A DNA stretch of 64,000 nucleotides. It comes from Polysphondylium violaceum. Lineage: Eukaryota; Evosea; Eumycetozoa; Dictyosteliales; Dictyosteliaceae. Within the stretch, counting starts at the first letter, position 1; every line of letters starts with the position of its first letter. Where the stretch lies: assembly GCA_000277445.1 (NCBI GenBank), contig AJWJ01000036.1, positions 17,495 through 81,494 on the forward strand, written 5' to 3'. Below the pieces are notes generated by a model that saw nothing but the letters and a program-made list of their open reading frames with translations, was not told the origin of the DNA and made no database searches. The position numbers and the translations under genes were made by a program. Shown here one piece after another: positions 47,720 to 59,369 of this stretch.

Positions 47720-48228
47720 ATGTGCAGCAAAAATATTTTTATCACCATATTTTCATGTATTTATCTTTGTGGTAGCCTTCCAATGAGTATAACTGCCATT
47801 GTATTGGGAAGAATAAATTATGAAACTTGTGGTCCAGTAGTTGGTAAACTTACCATTGGTCAATATTTAATGGGTCAAGGTATTATAGAGTTGGTATTTT
47901 ACTTTTTCTCTTTCATTTGCTTAGCTTTGTCTATAGGGTGTGATGATTTTTGCATGTTTAAAGGTAAATTTTCATTTTAATTTTCATTGGTTTTATTATA
48001 ATATATTCATTTTTTTTTTTACAAGTTTTTTTATTCTTTAGACATATAGTTTCAACAGTTTTTAGTCTTGTTGGTTTAATAGCAATTTCTAAAGCTATGG
48101 ATTGTTTACATATGTACTCATTTGCTAAATTTGCTTTGGCAATGAATATCTTTACCACTTTCGCTATCTTTTTGAGTGGAATGGACAATCCTATGTTAAG
48201 TGGTAGAAATGCTTATCAAGAGATTTAA
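47720..48228 (+). CDS. Small four-helix membrane protein, unknown
   Basis: Two exons, 47720..47963 and 48026..48228, 447 bases, 148 aa. Four hydrophobic segments are visible: residues 6-28 (FITIFSCIYLCGSLPMSITA), about 48-72, about 82-102 and about 115-135. The tail is short, with NPMLSGRNAYQEI at the C-terminus. The acceptor is taken at ACAAG (48025), giving KVFLFFRHIVSTVFS; the downstream TTTAG acceptor breaks the frame. Cys residues occur near helix 1 and after helix 2 (IGCDDFC). No family was recognised; small tetraspan proteins like this are common in dictyostelids. Confidence 0.7.
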
Positions 48229-48792
48229 ATATTTGATTCTTTTTTTTCTACACATTTTTAATAAACTCCTCATTTACTCTATTACAGAAAATGTTTTATT
48301 TAATAAAGCAATGGGTTTTTCATATCAAATTTATTAATGTTTTTTTTACTTTTTGCTGATCAATTTTAATGTCATTTAAAATTTTCCACACATCTTTATT
48401 TTTTTAATATTTAATAAAACAAGATATCACTGGTATTTGCCATGTTTGGACATTAGGCAAAAGGGGTTGGATTTTATCCATCAAAATTGCTTTGTCCATG
48501 AGGCTTTTTTCCACATTTGATTTATTTTTGAGATAGATTGGCATGAATTAAGTTTTAGATATTAATATTTTCTAGATGTAAAATAGTAAGACTATTTTTA
48601 TTGAAATAGATTCTAGTTTTGGATAAAAAAAAAGTCAAATTTCTTTACTTTTTGACCTTTTTTAAAAATGATCACCATTTTTTTCGTTTGTGTTGATCTT
48701 TGATGATATTTGAAATCACCACACCAATCTAAAAAAGATAAATTGAATATAATCTAAACTTTTTCAAAAATTAATTCTAAATAAAAGAGGTT
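48229..48792. other. Convergent intergenic region
   Basis: A/T-rich, with T runs at 48270-48290 and 48650-48670. No gene was recognised. If the small minus-strand ORF downstream is spliced, its second exon could lie at its right end. Confidence 0.45.
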
Positions 48793-49164
48793 TTAATTAG
48801 TAACCATAAAATTGAAACTTAATAATAATCTTACAATTTTATAAGATTTATCTTGTAATTGCTCAATATCTATTATTTCTTCTCTTGAATGATTTCTATT
48901 TATACTACTAGGACTATTATTATGATTAAAAACAAGTTGATCTTCATCTTCTTCATCAGTATCTTGTATTAAACTATTGTATGTATTACTACTATTACTA
49001 TTATTCAATATAGAAATTGTTATAGTTAATGAAGAAAACTGTGAGCAATAATCTATTATTTCTTGAACCGATATTATATAATAAGAGATAAAATCAAATA
49101 ATAAACCTTGGATATTTAAAAGGGTTATTAAAAGTTTTTGATATATTATCATCAGATTGGACAT
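48793..49164 (-). CDS. Small hypothetical protein
   Basis: ORF of 123 codons starting MSNLMIIYQKLLITLLNIQG. The first 45 residues are hydrophobic with a possible membrane helix. A Ser/Asn stretch and an acidic patch (DTDEEDEDQ) follow, then a charged segment (HSREEIIDIEQLQDKSYKI). A consensus donor, GTAAGA, follows KSYKI on the minus strand at about 48835, so the real C-terminus may be spliced (acceptors at about 48777 or 48730). No relatives were recognised. Its mixed composition makes it more credible than the neighbouring low-complexity frames. Confidence 0.45.
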   Translation of the reverse strand: MSNLMIIYQKLLITLLNIQGLLFDFISYYIISVQEIIDYCSQFSSLTITISILNNSNSSNTYNSLIQDTDEEDEDQLVFNHNNSPSSINRNHSREEIIDIEQLQDKSYKIVRLLLSFNFMVTN

Positions 49165-51598
49165 TGTTGATTGTTAATTTTTGTTGTTTTGTTTCTATTG
49201 TATAATTTATCTCTATATATGAATCCAATGTATTTCGAATTTAGTTTTTAATTCAATATATAGAATAAAAATTAATCGTAAAAACAAACAAATAAAACAA
49301 TATTTTTCATACTGCTATCCAATAATTTTGTGATAAGGTGAGTAATGTAGGGGGAAAAAAAATTCAACAATTTTTATTTGTATATATCATTTTTTTCAAC
49401 CCACTCATCAATTCATTTTCAGCAGTTTTTTTTTTTTTTAATATTTTCATTTTTTACACATATATATAAATTTATTTTCTTTATAAAGAAAAAAACAAAC
49501 AAACTATGTATCTATCTCAAAATAGAATTGATGAAATTAAAAATGAAAATGAAATCAAGTTTATAAAGAGAGAGAAAGGAAATTTTTTTTTGTTTGATAA
49601 AATTTTGAAAATCAAAATATATATTTAAAATAGACAAATATAGATAAACCACACAAACACCTAACACACACATAACTAAAATAAATTTAAACTTTCTATA
49701 TTGGGAAATATAAGGTATAAACATATATCAAGTTAATGGGGGTAAAAAAGTCGAAACCGATTACCCCCTTTTCCTATGGATATCCATGTCGATAAGATAA
49801 AAAAACAATGTGGGTAATGTAAAAAAATATATCACACACTTTGAATTGAACACACCACAAACACCACAAACACCACACTTTTAAAAATGTTTTTCATTTT
49901 ATTTTTTTTTTTGTATGCAATTATTTTCATTTTTAAGGAATAGAATATTAAATTTTCACTTTTAATATTTCTCAGACGAGATTTTTTAATATTTTCATTC
50001 AAACAATTTCACTTAAAAACACTATCATTACAGATAATAGATATATCACCTCTTTTTATTTGTTTGTGTGGTTTTTTTTGTTTTTTTTTTATTTCCAATC
50101 CCTTTGTGTGGTTTTGATAAATTATAACCAACAATTTTATAGGTATTTTTAAATTATAATAATATATTTAAATTTTTTTGTGCGTGTGTGTATCACTTTA
50201 AGTTTAAATTGTTTAAAATCTATTGTGTTATCAATTAAAATGTGTGTGTGTGTGTGTTTTGTGTTGTGACATGTGATCCAAGGGTGAGAGTGTTGTTGCT
50301 GTGTGGGAAATCCAAATCTATTCCCAGTTTTAAAAAATTGATCAGCCATTTTTCAAATTTCACCATTTAATTTTTTCACCCTATTTTTTCATCATGATCT
50401 TCTTATATTTATTCCCAATTCATCATTATCTAATTTATTCCAGATTTTCCAATCGTTTTTTTTTTTTTTTCATTTTCAACTTGTGGTGTGTGTTTTTTAA
50501 TTTCTGTGTTGTTTTAATGTTGGGAATGGATCTGTATAATTCTTTACCCCTATATGTGTTTTAAAAATGTGTGTGTTATAATCTTAAAGATAATATGTGT
50601 GTTTCAAAAAAACAATCCAAAAGATTTCAGTCAAATTTTTATCCTTTGTCAAGACTTTTTTTTTTTAATTGGTTTTCCCATATAAAAAAAAGATAAAGGA
50701 TTTCTCTTTGATCAATGAACTTTTTCGATCCAAAATTAATACCAACTATTCCATCAGATTCCATTCTCATTGAATTTTATTTTTTTTAATATTTTCAATT
50801 TAATTTATTTTATTTTAATTTCAACAGTCACTATTTAACCATTTTGAAATTTAAATATTCATCAAATAATAATTAATCATCATCACCACTACCGCCAAAT
50901 TTCATCATCATCTTCATCAAACATCCATAATAGGTATAGTTTTTTTTCTCCTCTCCCACCCACCTTTTTTCCAAGTTTTAAAATATAGTTTTTCAATATT
51001 TCATTTTTTTGTGTTTTGCCATTTTATATTAAATTGTCAATCGGTGGGTCTATGGTTTTCGTATTATTTTAATTAAAAAAATATCCATAGGCTCTTGTTT
51101 AATGCACTGTACCCATTTTTAAATTTATCGCCTAAAAATTACCCCCCAACTCTAACTATACTAGAGTGTTATTTTCTATTAAAAAAACACTATGCAATGG
51201 TGTCAAGTTTGTGAAAACTGGGGGTGTTTAAAAATCTGACATTTTGTTTTTATTGTTAAAAGATTATAGATAAATTTTATTTTTAAATTTATTTATATAA
51301 TTTTATTTGTTTCCATGTATCCATAAATAATTTTGTTTTTAAATATCTTTTATATAAACACAAAATATACTAATTTATACTTTTTGTATTTGTTATAATT
51401 ATTACAGGTAAACAAATAAATCAAAAAAACATCATTGTAGTAGTAATAATAATAATTCAATTCGTGTCAACTTTTAAACAATATTGATTAGTAATAATAG
51501 TAAACTACTATTATACCCATATCAATTGTTTTACATCATCTAATCTAATATATAATAATAACAACATAAACAATTAATAATAATAACAATTCAAAAGA
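49165..51598. other. Long upstream region of the bZIP gene, probable 5' UTR intron
   Basis: About 2.4 kb of A/T-rich DNA with T runs and GTGTGT tracts (50180-50260). No protein gene was recognised. A good donor (AATAG/GTATAG at 50934) and a good acceptor (ATTACAG ending at 51407) with an upstream TACTAAT suggest a 474-base intron in the 5' UTR of the bZIP gene. This is inferred from splice signals only. Confidence 0.45.
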
Positions 51599-53259
51599 AT
51601 GAGTCTTATTGAACCTGATATTTATAACCTTTTCCCAAATCCAGATCTTGCCATTGATTTTACTTCTGGTTTAGTACCTGATAGTCCAAACAAAGTTGGT
51701 CAAAAAAAGAATTCGTTTTTAAACTCACCACCAATTAAACATCAAGTTAATGGTCAACAACAATCTAATCAACAAAATCAACAAAATCAACAACAACAAC
51801 AACAACAACAAAATGTTCAAATGATGAATCAAAATATTTATATGGCACCAAATAATATGGTTATGGAAGAACAATTATTTACTATGTTTTTATCACCTGA
51901 AAAAGACCAATCTATTAATATTCAAAATTCAATTGATGTAAATAATAATAATAATAATTTTAATTATGGTAAGTAAAGTTTTTTTTAAATTTAGTAAATC
52001 ATTACTAATTTATTTTCTTAGGTACTAATAAAAATATTGAAGAATTTTATAATACAGGTGGAGTTGTTCCTGATGCATCAATGAATCCAAATTTATATAA
52101 AGATCAACAACAACAAAATATTAAAATTCAACAACAACACCAAAATCATCAACATCAACCACAACAATTACACCAACAACAACAAATTCAACAACAACAA
52201 ATTCAACAACAATTACAACAACATCAACCACCACATTTACAACAACATCAAAATTATATTGTCCCCGAATCTGTTTTCGAAATTCCATTTTCATTGTCTT
52301 CAATGAATAATATGAACCAGCATCAACATCAACATCAACAAATGATGAATAATAATATTAATATTCAAAATAATAATAATAATAATAAACAATTTAAACA
52401 ACAACAACCACAACAAACTCAAATTCAACCAAATCAATCATTAATTCCGATCCCACCTGCACCAACCTCAAATAATAATAATAATAATAATATTAAAAAA
52501 AAAGAAGAAGATAAAACAATGAAAAAAAGAAAATTTATAACATCAACACCAGTAAAAGGAGAAAATGGTACAACATTGATTCCAACACCCGATGGTAGTG
52601 GTAATATAGAAGAAGAAAGACATATGAAGAGACAAAGAAGACTTGTAAAAAATAGAGAAGCCGCACAATTATTTAGACAAAGACAAAAGGCCTATATTCA
52701 AGATTTGGAGAAAAAAGTATCTGATCTCACTGGCACCAATAGCGAGTATCGGGCCCGTGTTGAATTATTAAATTCTGAAAACAAATTGATAAGAGAACAA
52801 TTATTGTATCTCAGAAATTTCGTTACACAAGCCGTTAGTTTTTCATTCCCCAAGGGTGCCAACGGTAGCTCAAGCCCATCTGATATATTGGGTTCAATGC
52901 CTGGAATGAATTCACCATTGCCTCAAGGTATCCTTCCACCAGGTATGATGAACAACTCTATGATTATGAGTGCTATTGCCGAAGCCGCCTCAAAGAACTC
53001 CGCCTTTAGACAAGGTATTCAAGGTACTCTATTAGGTACCCCCATTCCATCACCCTCTGAAAATGCAAACATTGGTTCACCAACCAACAGTTCAAGTAAT
53101 AGTACCAGTAACAATTCCTCTGGCAACAATAGTCCAATGAAAAATAATATCTTGAATCAACAACAAGTGCCTGCTCTCCCTTATTTATCTCAAAGTACTC
53201 CACCACAACAAAGTAATATGAACAACAATCATCATTCACCTCTATCCAATTGTAGATAA
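51599..53259 (+). CDS. bZIP transcription factor
   Basis: Two exons, 51599..51968 and 52022..53259, 1608 bases, 535 aa. The N-terminal half is Gln/Asn/His-rich with long Gln tracts (about residues 50-75 and 150-290). The bZIP region at about residues 320-385 has the basic region RRLVKNREAAQLFRQRQKAY and heptad leucines through LEKKV, LNSEN and QLLYLRNFV. The basic region follows N-x-x-A-A-x-x-F-R, with Phe where most bZIPs have Ser or Cys, a variant I associate with dictyostelid bZIPs. The C-terminus is Pro/Ser/Asn-rich. It likely binds DNA as a dimer; the target site and developmental role cannot be told from sequence. A long upstream region suggests elaborate regulation. Confidence 0.92.
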
Positions 53260-53656
53260 ATATTTCGTATCATATTTAAATAAATAAATATATAATAAAC
53301 AAAAAAATTGTATAATCAACAAAAAAAAAAAAAAAAAAGTTAAGAATTAGTGTCTCTTTATCTCTGTTAATCATATTTTTGACATATTATCCGAATCTCT
53401 GAATTTTTTTTCATGTCCCAAGATATTTTGGTATTTGAAAAAAAACAATTGATTTTTTTTATTTTTTTAAATTTTTATTTTTTTTCTATTTTTTTTTTTG
53501 ATTTTCATATCTTCACACCTATTCTATTTTTTTCAAAAACACTATAGATAAACACAAACTATTTAAATCATATTTTTTTTCATATTTTACTTTTTACACT
53601 TTTCTTTTTTTACTCTATCTACTACGACTAGTACTATTTTTAACTATATATATACT
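53260..53656. other. Intergenic region
   Basis: 3' flank of the bZIP gene with a long A run (53321-53338), followed by T-rich promoter sequence. No gene is seen. Confidence 0.5.
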
Positions 53657-55334
53657 ATGACAAAAGTTACACTTTACGAAATTTTTAAAAATACAACAAC
53701 TAAAAATCCAACAAAAACTTTGGTTACTATACCATCACAACAATTAAACACCAATACAAATGAATTTTCATTTTTAAATATTTCTTATCAAAAGTTTTTA
53801 AATGATTCTACTAGTTTTGCAAATAAATTACAATCACAATCTTTTAAACCAAATGATGTAATTTCAATTGTAATTCCAAATAGTTATTCAATCTTATCAA
53901 CCTTTATGGTATGTTGTAAGAAAAAACAAAAGATTATATAATTTATATATAGATACTAATTTATAAATTATAGGCCACAACATTTTCAAAATGTATTGCA
54001 GCACCTTTAAATTCAAATTATACCAAAGATGAATTTAATTTTTATTTTAAAGATATGGGATCAAAATTGGTAATTATTCAAAAAGGTTACAAAGAGGCAA
54101 TTGAAGCATGTATTGAATTGGGTATTAAATATTGGGTACTTGAACAATTTGAACAATTTGATCAACAAAGACTCTATTATACCATCAAAGAAAATGAAGA
54201 GACTATATTTACCACTGAAACTATTGGATCAAATGAGTTTATTAAACTTGATAATGAACCAGAACCAAATGATGTAGCTTTATTCCTTCATACCAGTGGT
54301 ACAACTAGTCGTCCCAAAGGTGTACCTCTTACTCATGAAAATCTTGCTACTTCAAGCAAAAACATTACAGACACACTCCACTTGAACGAGCAAGATTGTT
54401 CATTGGTAGTTATGCCATTATTCCATGTACATGGTCTTATTGGCGTTTGTTTATCAACTTTTTATTCAGGTGGTAGCCTAGTTGTACCAGTTAGATTCTC
54501 TGCCAGTGTATTTTGGAATCAAATTAAACAATTTAAAGTTAATTGGTACTCTGCCGTTCCAACCATTCATACAATTGTTTGTTCTATTCAATCATCAGCC
54601 CCTGAATCAACTAAAATGTCAAACAAAGGAATACTTAGATTTATTAGATCATCTAGTAGTTCATTATCACCAACACTTTTGGGAACATTGGAAACCTTTT
54701 TCGGTTGTCCAGTGATTGAATCCTATGGTATGACAGAGGCATCTCATCAAATGGCATCCAATCCATTACCACAAGATGGTACAAGAAAACCTGGCTCTGT
54801 TGGTAGAGGTGTAAATGTAAAGATTAGTATTGTAAATGACGCTGGTGATCATTTGGAGCAAGGTCAAGCTGGTGAAGTATGTATTCAAGGTAAAAATGTT
54901 ATGCACGGCTATCACAACAATCCTCAGGCCAACATTGACAATTTCACCAAGGATGGTTGGTTCCTTACCGGTGATATTGGTTTCCTCGACGCTGAGGGTT
55001 ATCTCTTTCTCAATGGTAGAAAAAAGGAGATCATTAATCGTGGTGGTGAAAAAATCTCTCCACTCGAAGTTGACAATGCTCTCTTGGAAAATGATAAAGT
55101 TTTGGAAGCCGTTTGTTTTGGTGTTCCAGATGAAAAGTATGGTGAAGAAATTTGGGCTGCTGTCATTCCAAAGGAGGGTCAAGAGTTGACTGTCGAGGAA
55201 TTAAATCAATTTTTGCAAAAGAAATTGGTTGCCTTTAAAATTCCAAAGAAAATCATTCTCACCACTGAATTTCCAAAAACTGCTAGTGGAAAAATTCAAA
55301 GACGTTTTGTTTCTGAATATTTTTTAAAAAATAA

Positions 55335-55341
<7 letters not shown>
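53657..55341 (+). CDS. pcs60: Acyl-CoA synthetase of Pcs60/oxalyl-CoA synthetase type
   Basis: Two exons, 53657..53908 and 53974..55341, 1620 bases, 539 aa. It is an adenylate-forming enzyme (AMP-binding superfamily). The yeast Pcs60 and plant AAE3 relatives make oxalyl-CoA for oxalate breakdown. The AMP-binding P-loop is HTSGTTSRPKGVPLTHENL. Close matches to Pcs60 include VVMPLFHVHGLIGVCLSTF, VIESYGMTEASHQM and GKNVMHGYHNNPQAN. The C-terminal domain has FLNGRKKEIINRGGEKISP and the catalytic Lys in FPKTASGKIQRRFVSEYF. The C-terminus ends KNNK with no peroxisomal SKL signal, unlike yeast Pcs60. It is convergent with the ILEI/caspase-like gene, only 50 bases away. Confidence 0.93.
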
Positions 55342-55366
<25 letters not shown>

Positions 55367-55376
55367 AAATAAAAAA
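55339..55376 (+). repeat. (AAAT)n microsatellite between convergent genes
   Basis: About seven AATA/AAAT units cover the last codons and 3' flank of the acyl-CoA synthetase gene. They also provide AATAAA-like polyadenylation sequence in the 50-base gap before the convergent gene. Confidence 0.85.
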
Positions 55377-55391
55377 TAATATATTGTGGAT

Positions 55392-58300
55392 TTAAGCTAA
55401 AAATATTTTATATGGAGTACTGGCAAAGAGTTGAGGTAATTGGCCACCAATATATAATGGATTGTTTGTGAGTTTTGTAATGATATTATCATAGGTTAAT
55501 AAAGGTAGTCCTGCTCTATTTTGTTCTGCCATAATGATATTTAGAGCTTCTACAAATCCGCAACTTTGTTGAGAAATAAATGGTTTTTGGTTAAACGATA
55601 ATGAAGATATAATATTGGTGTTGTTCACATAATTGGATGGACTATAGTTGTTTGGAAGAGCAATTTCTGTACTGTAGCTACTGTCGACTAGAACGGAACG
55701 ATTTACAGTCGATGGAATACTATTGAATAGTGCCTGAAAGTTGGAATAAATGACAAATTGTAAAGTTTTGCCATCATTAGCCAGGAATGTGTAACCGCCT
55801 TGGAAATTGTCTTCATCACTTTTGTTGAAAACAGTGGTGAATCCTCTACCGATAAATGCAAGATAAATACTATCTCCTGAATTAGAAGTGCTTTGAAGCC
55901 ATGTTGTAATTTGATTGGAAATATTGGTATAGGTTGGAGTCATGTTGGTTTGAGTGTTTGTTTCGGTCATGATCTTGATACTATCAGCACTATCAATATA
56001 ACCACATGATACTAGAGCTTGTGCATGTTGTCTTGCAATGTAATCTGCATCTCTGTATCTACCTGCAGCACTATAGTTGTAAGACATACCAACAATCAAT
56101 GCTCTTTTTACCCCAACACCTAGATTTCTTGGTATAGTAACTGATTTGAATGAATAAGCTGGCTCAATTCCATAAACATGGCCAGTAGCATTTTCTATTT
56201 CAAGAGTTGAGACTGGTTTCATCAGCTTTTGTAAACCTTGGAACAAGGGAACATTGAATAAAGTTTTATCAGTGGATTTGGTTTCATATACAACTTCGTC
56301 CTGAGGTGGTTCCATGGAAGCAACTGCTGCAGATGATAGTGATTTTTGTTCGAGTGCACAACCTGGGGATGTACCCTTGTAACCAATAAGAGCAAATGAT
56401 TCATTTTCATCAAGAGAAGTAAATTGACATGATCCAATTAAATTAAATGCAATTTCTCTATCAATTGCAATACTTTGGTCAGATGGAAAGGGTCCTCTTG
56501 ATTTCTGAATGGCAATGGCTACTACAGTACCAATTGGAAGTGTTGTAATCATTCTATTAAACTCTGTCCATAAGGTTTGATGTGAAATAACATCATATTG
56601 AAAATGTTTTGGTTCTCTTGTGTTGGGCTCTAATACTACAACATTGAGACCATCACATGACAAAATCTCATTCTTTCCAATAATACTTTTACCATTCAAT
56701 GTAATGGTTGAAGAGTTTTGATTGGCATTGACAGAGAATGAATTACCTTTAATTTCATGATAAAGATGACCCAATGGAATTCTGACTGAACATATAGTAG
56801 AATCAGTATCATTTGTAAAATTTTCAATAAATAAAGATCTTTGTTGTTCAGCTCTATTAATTTGACCAATTGTACAATAACTACCATTTTCAAGAGTTTG
56901 AACTAAAGATCTATTTGATAAATGTTTTGAAATGGTATTCTTGAATCTATCATTTAATCGAGTACCAGATTCATTATCACAAGAAATAAAAACATAGTGT
57001 TTATCTGGTAAAGATTCAATTAATTGTGATAATTGATCAGAATTTGATTGAATTGATTGTGGACTATAATTTCTTGATAAAATAATTTCACCATTCATTG
57101 GTTCAATTAACATAACATTTATGCCCAATTGATTTGATGATGGAACATTTACACCATTAATAGTAAATGAATATTCTTGATTATTATCTGATTCCCCGAC
57201 AACTAATTTCTATTATTTTTTTTATCTTTTAATATTTTAATCTTATGTTTAAAAAATTGAAATACATACATTAGTTAAAGATTTTAAAGTTATTTCCAAG
57301 AATGGAGACGTGAGCATAGTTTTATAATTAAAATGAGAAAAACTGGAAACAGCACCAGTAAATGAGATAGCTTCAGGTACTGAGCCAGATGGAGCGCCCT
57401 TTCTACCAATTAATACATATGAAGCATCTTTTGTTAAAGAATAACTATAACAACCACCTATAGATGCCAATGCATTTGCAAGGTTATTATCTAGAACAAA
57501 GTTGACATCCAATTTTGAAGCAATAACCAATACGATAGTTCCTACAGTAACTGACTCTATTTTTGAAATCATCCTATTAGTGGCGTCTCCTTGACCAACT
57601 TGATAGTTATCATTAGAAATCATAAGACCAGTGACCTGACTAACAGTGACAACTAAAAAGCCAGTGCCGGTGTGTAGAGAGTACAATTTTATAAAATCAT
57701 CAATGGTTATCAAGTTGTTATAAGTTTGTGATGCTCTATTATTAGAGTCTAGGCCGAAGCAAATATCACCATCTTTGCTATTGGCATCACCGTTTCTTTT
57801 CTCTGGATCCGTGATATCATTGAAATAAATACCATTGGAATCACCATTGGAAGAGGCTTCACAAAGAGTATTGGCATGATTTTTTCTACCAAGCATAAAC
57901 CATCCATTTCTAGTGGGGTTGTTTAAAAAATCAGTAATATAATGAGATCCATAATTGTTAAGCTCGGTTAGAACAGCCTGATTCAGGCCACTTCTTACAT
58001 CACCTTTGGTTGCAATATAGGTGAGAGTTGAGCTATTGATACTTTTTAAATAATTTGCACACATGTCTGGCGCAAAAGAAGGTTCAGCTGCCACATCAAA
58101 GCTTTTAAAAGTTTCTAATTTAAAGTCTTGGGTAAAGGTTAAAATATTTAAACCTTGGAGAAAAGACAAATTTAAGGGAACACCATTGAGGTTTATATTG
58201 AAGAATTCACCCACTGCAACCTTTATAATCTTGGTCCACCAAGAGTCTGAGCTTAAAAGAACAGTATCTACAACTACAGGAGCTACCGATGAGTCACCAA

Positions 58301-58697
58301 TTTTTTCGAAAGCAGGTATAGTGCCAGCTGATCCTTTTTTACCAAGTAAACAATAACTAGAATAAGAATTTGTACCCAACTGATTCATTTTTGTTGAACC
58401 TATGGCTGCCAAAAATCTAAAGAGATTAACATCTGTATATGGTAATAAACCCGTTACAATAATAACAACAGTTGTCCCTGGAAGAATCGATGTTACATAT
58501 AATTTTAATTTCTCTACGTCTTGGCTAGATGTCATTCTCCAAGAATTAAAAGTAAAAGGAAAACGGAGCTCTGTTTTATCCATTACCCACATATTAATGT
58601 AGTTTGAAGTTATAGTATATTGACCTTTTGTGCCATTCATCCATAAGCCAGATTCACCAGTAGTACTTGCTCCTACTATTTTAATAGGACTCGACAT
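55392..58697 (-). CDS. ILEI/PANDER-repeat protein with inactive caspase-like domain
   Basis: Two exons: complement(57270..58697) and complement(55392..57209), 3246 bases, 1081 aa. It has five modules resembling the ILEI/PANDER (FAM3-type) domain, at about residues 15-125, 165-275, 342-445, 490-600 and 645-765. Each reads 'G.N...D....(10-15)..F......LI..LP.GT.V.I' and most end in a phrase like YVLIGRKGAPSGSVPE or FALIGYKGTSPGCALE. Residues 843-1081 follow a metacaspase/caspase fold: KRALIVGMSYNY, then NQITTWLQSTSNSGDSIYLA, RSVLVDSSYST and the terminal LPQLFAS segment. The catalytic positions are changed: GRGF (930-933) replaces GHG and VDSSYS (984-989) replaces DCCHSG. It is therefore probably proteolytically dead. 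There is no signal peptide. Head-to-head paralogue at 59370. Confidence 0.85.
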
Positions 58698-58819
58698 AAT
58701 TGAATAAAACTTTTATATATATAAGTATTTTTTATATCTATCTGCTTTAAAATGTTTTTTTTATTTTTTATCCACTCCTTCCCTTGTTTTGACAATAAAT
58801 ATCAACAAAAAATTATAAA

Positions 58820-58880
58820 CCAAATATTAGAAAAGATATGCCCCTTTGTACCAAATATTTAAAAAGATATGCCCCTTGTA
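58820..58880 (+). repeat. Direct duplication of a ~30-bp unit
   Basis: Two adjacent, slightly diverged copies: 58820-58850 and 58851-58880. Both run CCAAATATT, then an A-rich stretch with AAAGATATGCCCC, then TTGTA. The GATATGCCCC core is identical in both. Confidence 0.9.
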
Positions 58881-58885
58881 CAAAA

Positions 58886-58966
58886 GAGAACGAGTAAAAT
58901 GAGAAAAAGAGAACGAGTGAAATCTGAATAAAGAGAACGAGTAAAATCAAAAAAAAAGAGAACGAG
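58886..58966 (+). repeat. Four GAGAACGAG boxes at ~24-bp spacing
   Basis: GAGAACGAG occurs at 58886-58894, 58909-58917, 58933-58941 and 58958-58966, with starts 23, 24 and 25 bases apart. Each is preceded by A or AA; the first and third are followed by TAAAAT. Regular spacing near two helical turns in a bidirectional promoter suggests a cluster of protein-binding sites. Confidence 0.9.
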
Positions 58967-59369
58967 CAAATTATAGATTTTTACGTAAAGGTTGGCCAAT
59001 CAATGTGCTCTTAAAAGTAAAAAATCAAAATCCTCAAATTTGATTTCTAATAATGTTTACCAATTTTGATTAACGAAAAATTTTTTGCACAAAATTTCAT
59101 AATTTTTATCGTCTTTGTTTGTTCTCAGAGGTCTAAGAATCGATTCCTTAAGTACACAAAACCATATTAATGTCTTCTTTTTTTAAACAAAATCTAAAAT
59201 AGTCCTACTTGGAAAGAAGAAAAATCTATTTTACCAGCTTTTTCAAGTAATGAAGAGAATCACGATTAAATAGTTTTGGTTGATTTGTTGCCTCTGCTCA
59301 AACAAAATAGTTTTTGTTTTTTCCTATTTAATAGTAATAGAAGTAGTTGATAAGAATACAAGTAGAAAA

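Larger units (their letters stand above)
58698..59369. promoter_or_regulatory. Shared bidirectional promoter of the ILEI/caspase-like pair
   Basis: 672 bases between divergent paralogues. It contains the repeat arrays listed separately and T-rich stretches nearer each start codon. An open frame runs in from 59280 in phase with the plus-strand gene but has no ATG before 59370. Regulatory function is inferred from position and repeats. Confidence 0.55.

Noticed and set aside
49378-49724. Short frames on both strands near 49.5 kb
   Set aside because: Translations of T/A runs and ACAC repeats, no start context or conservation.
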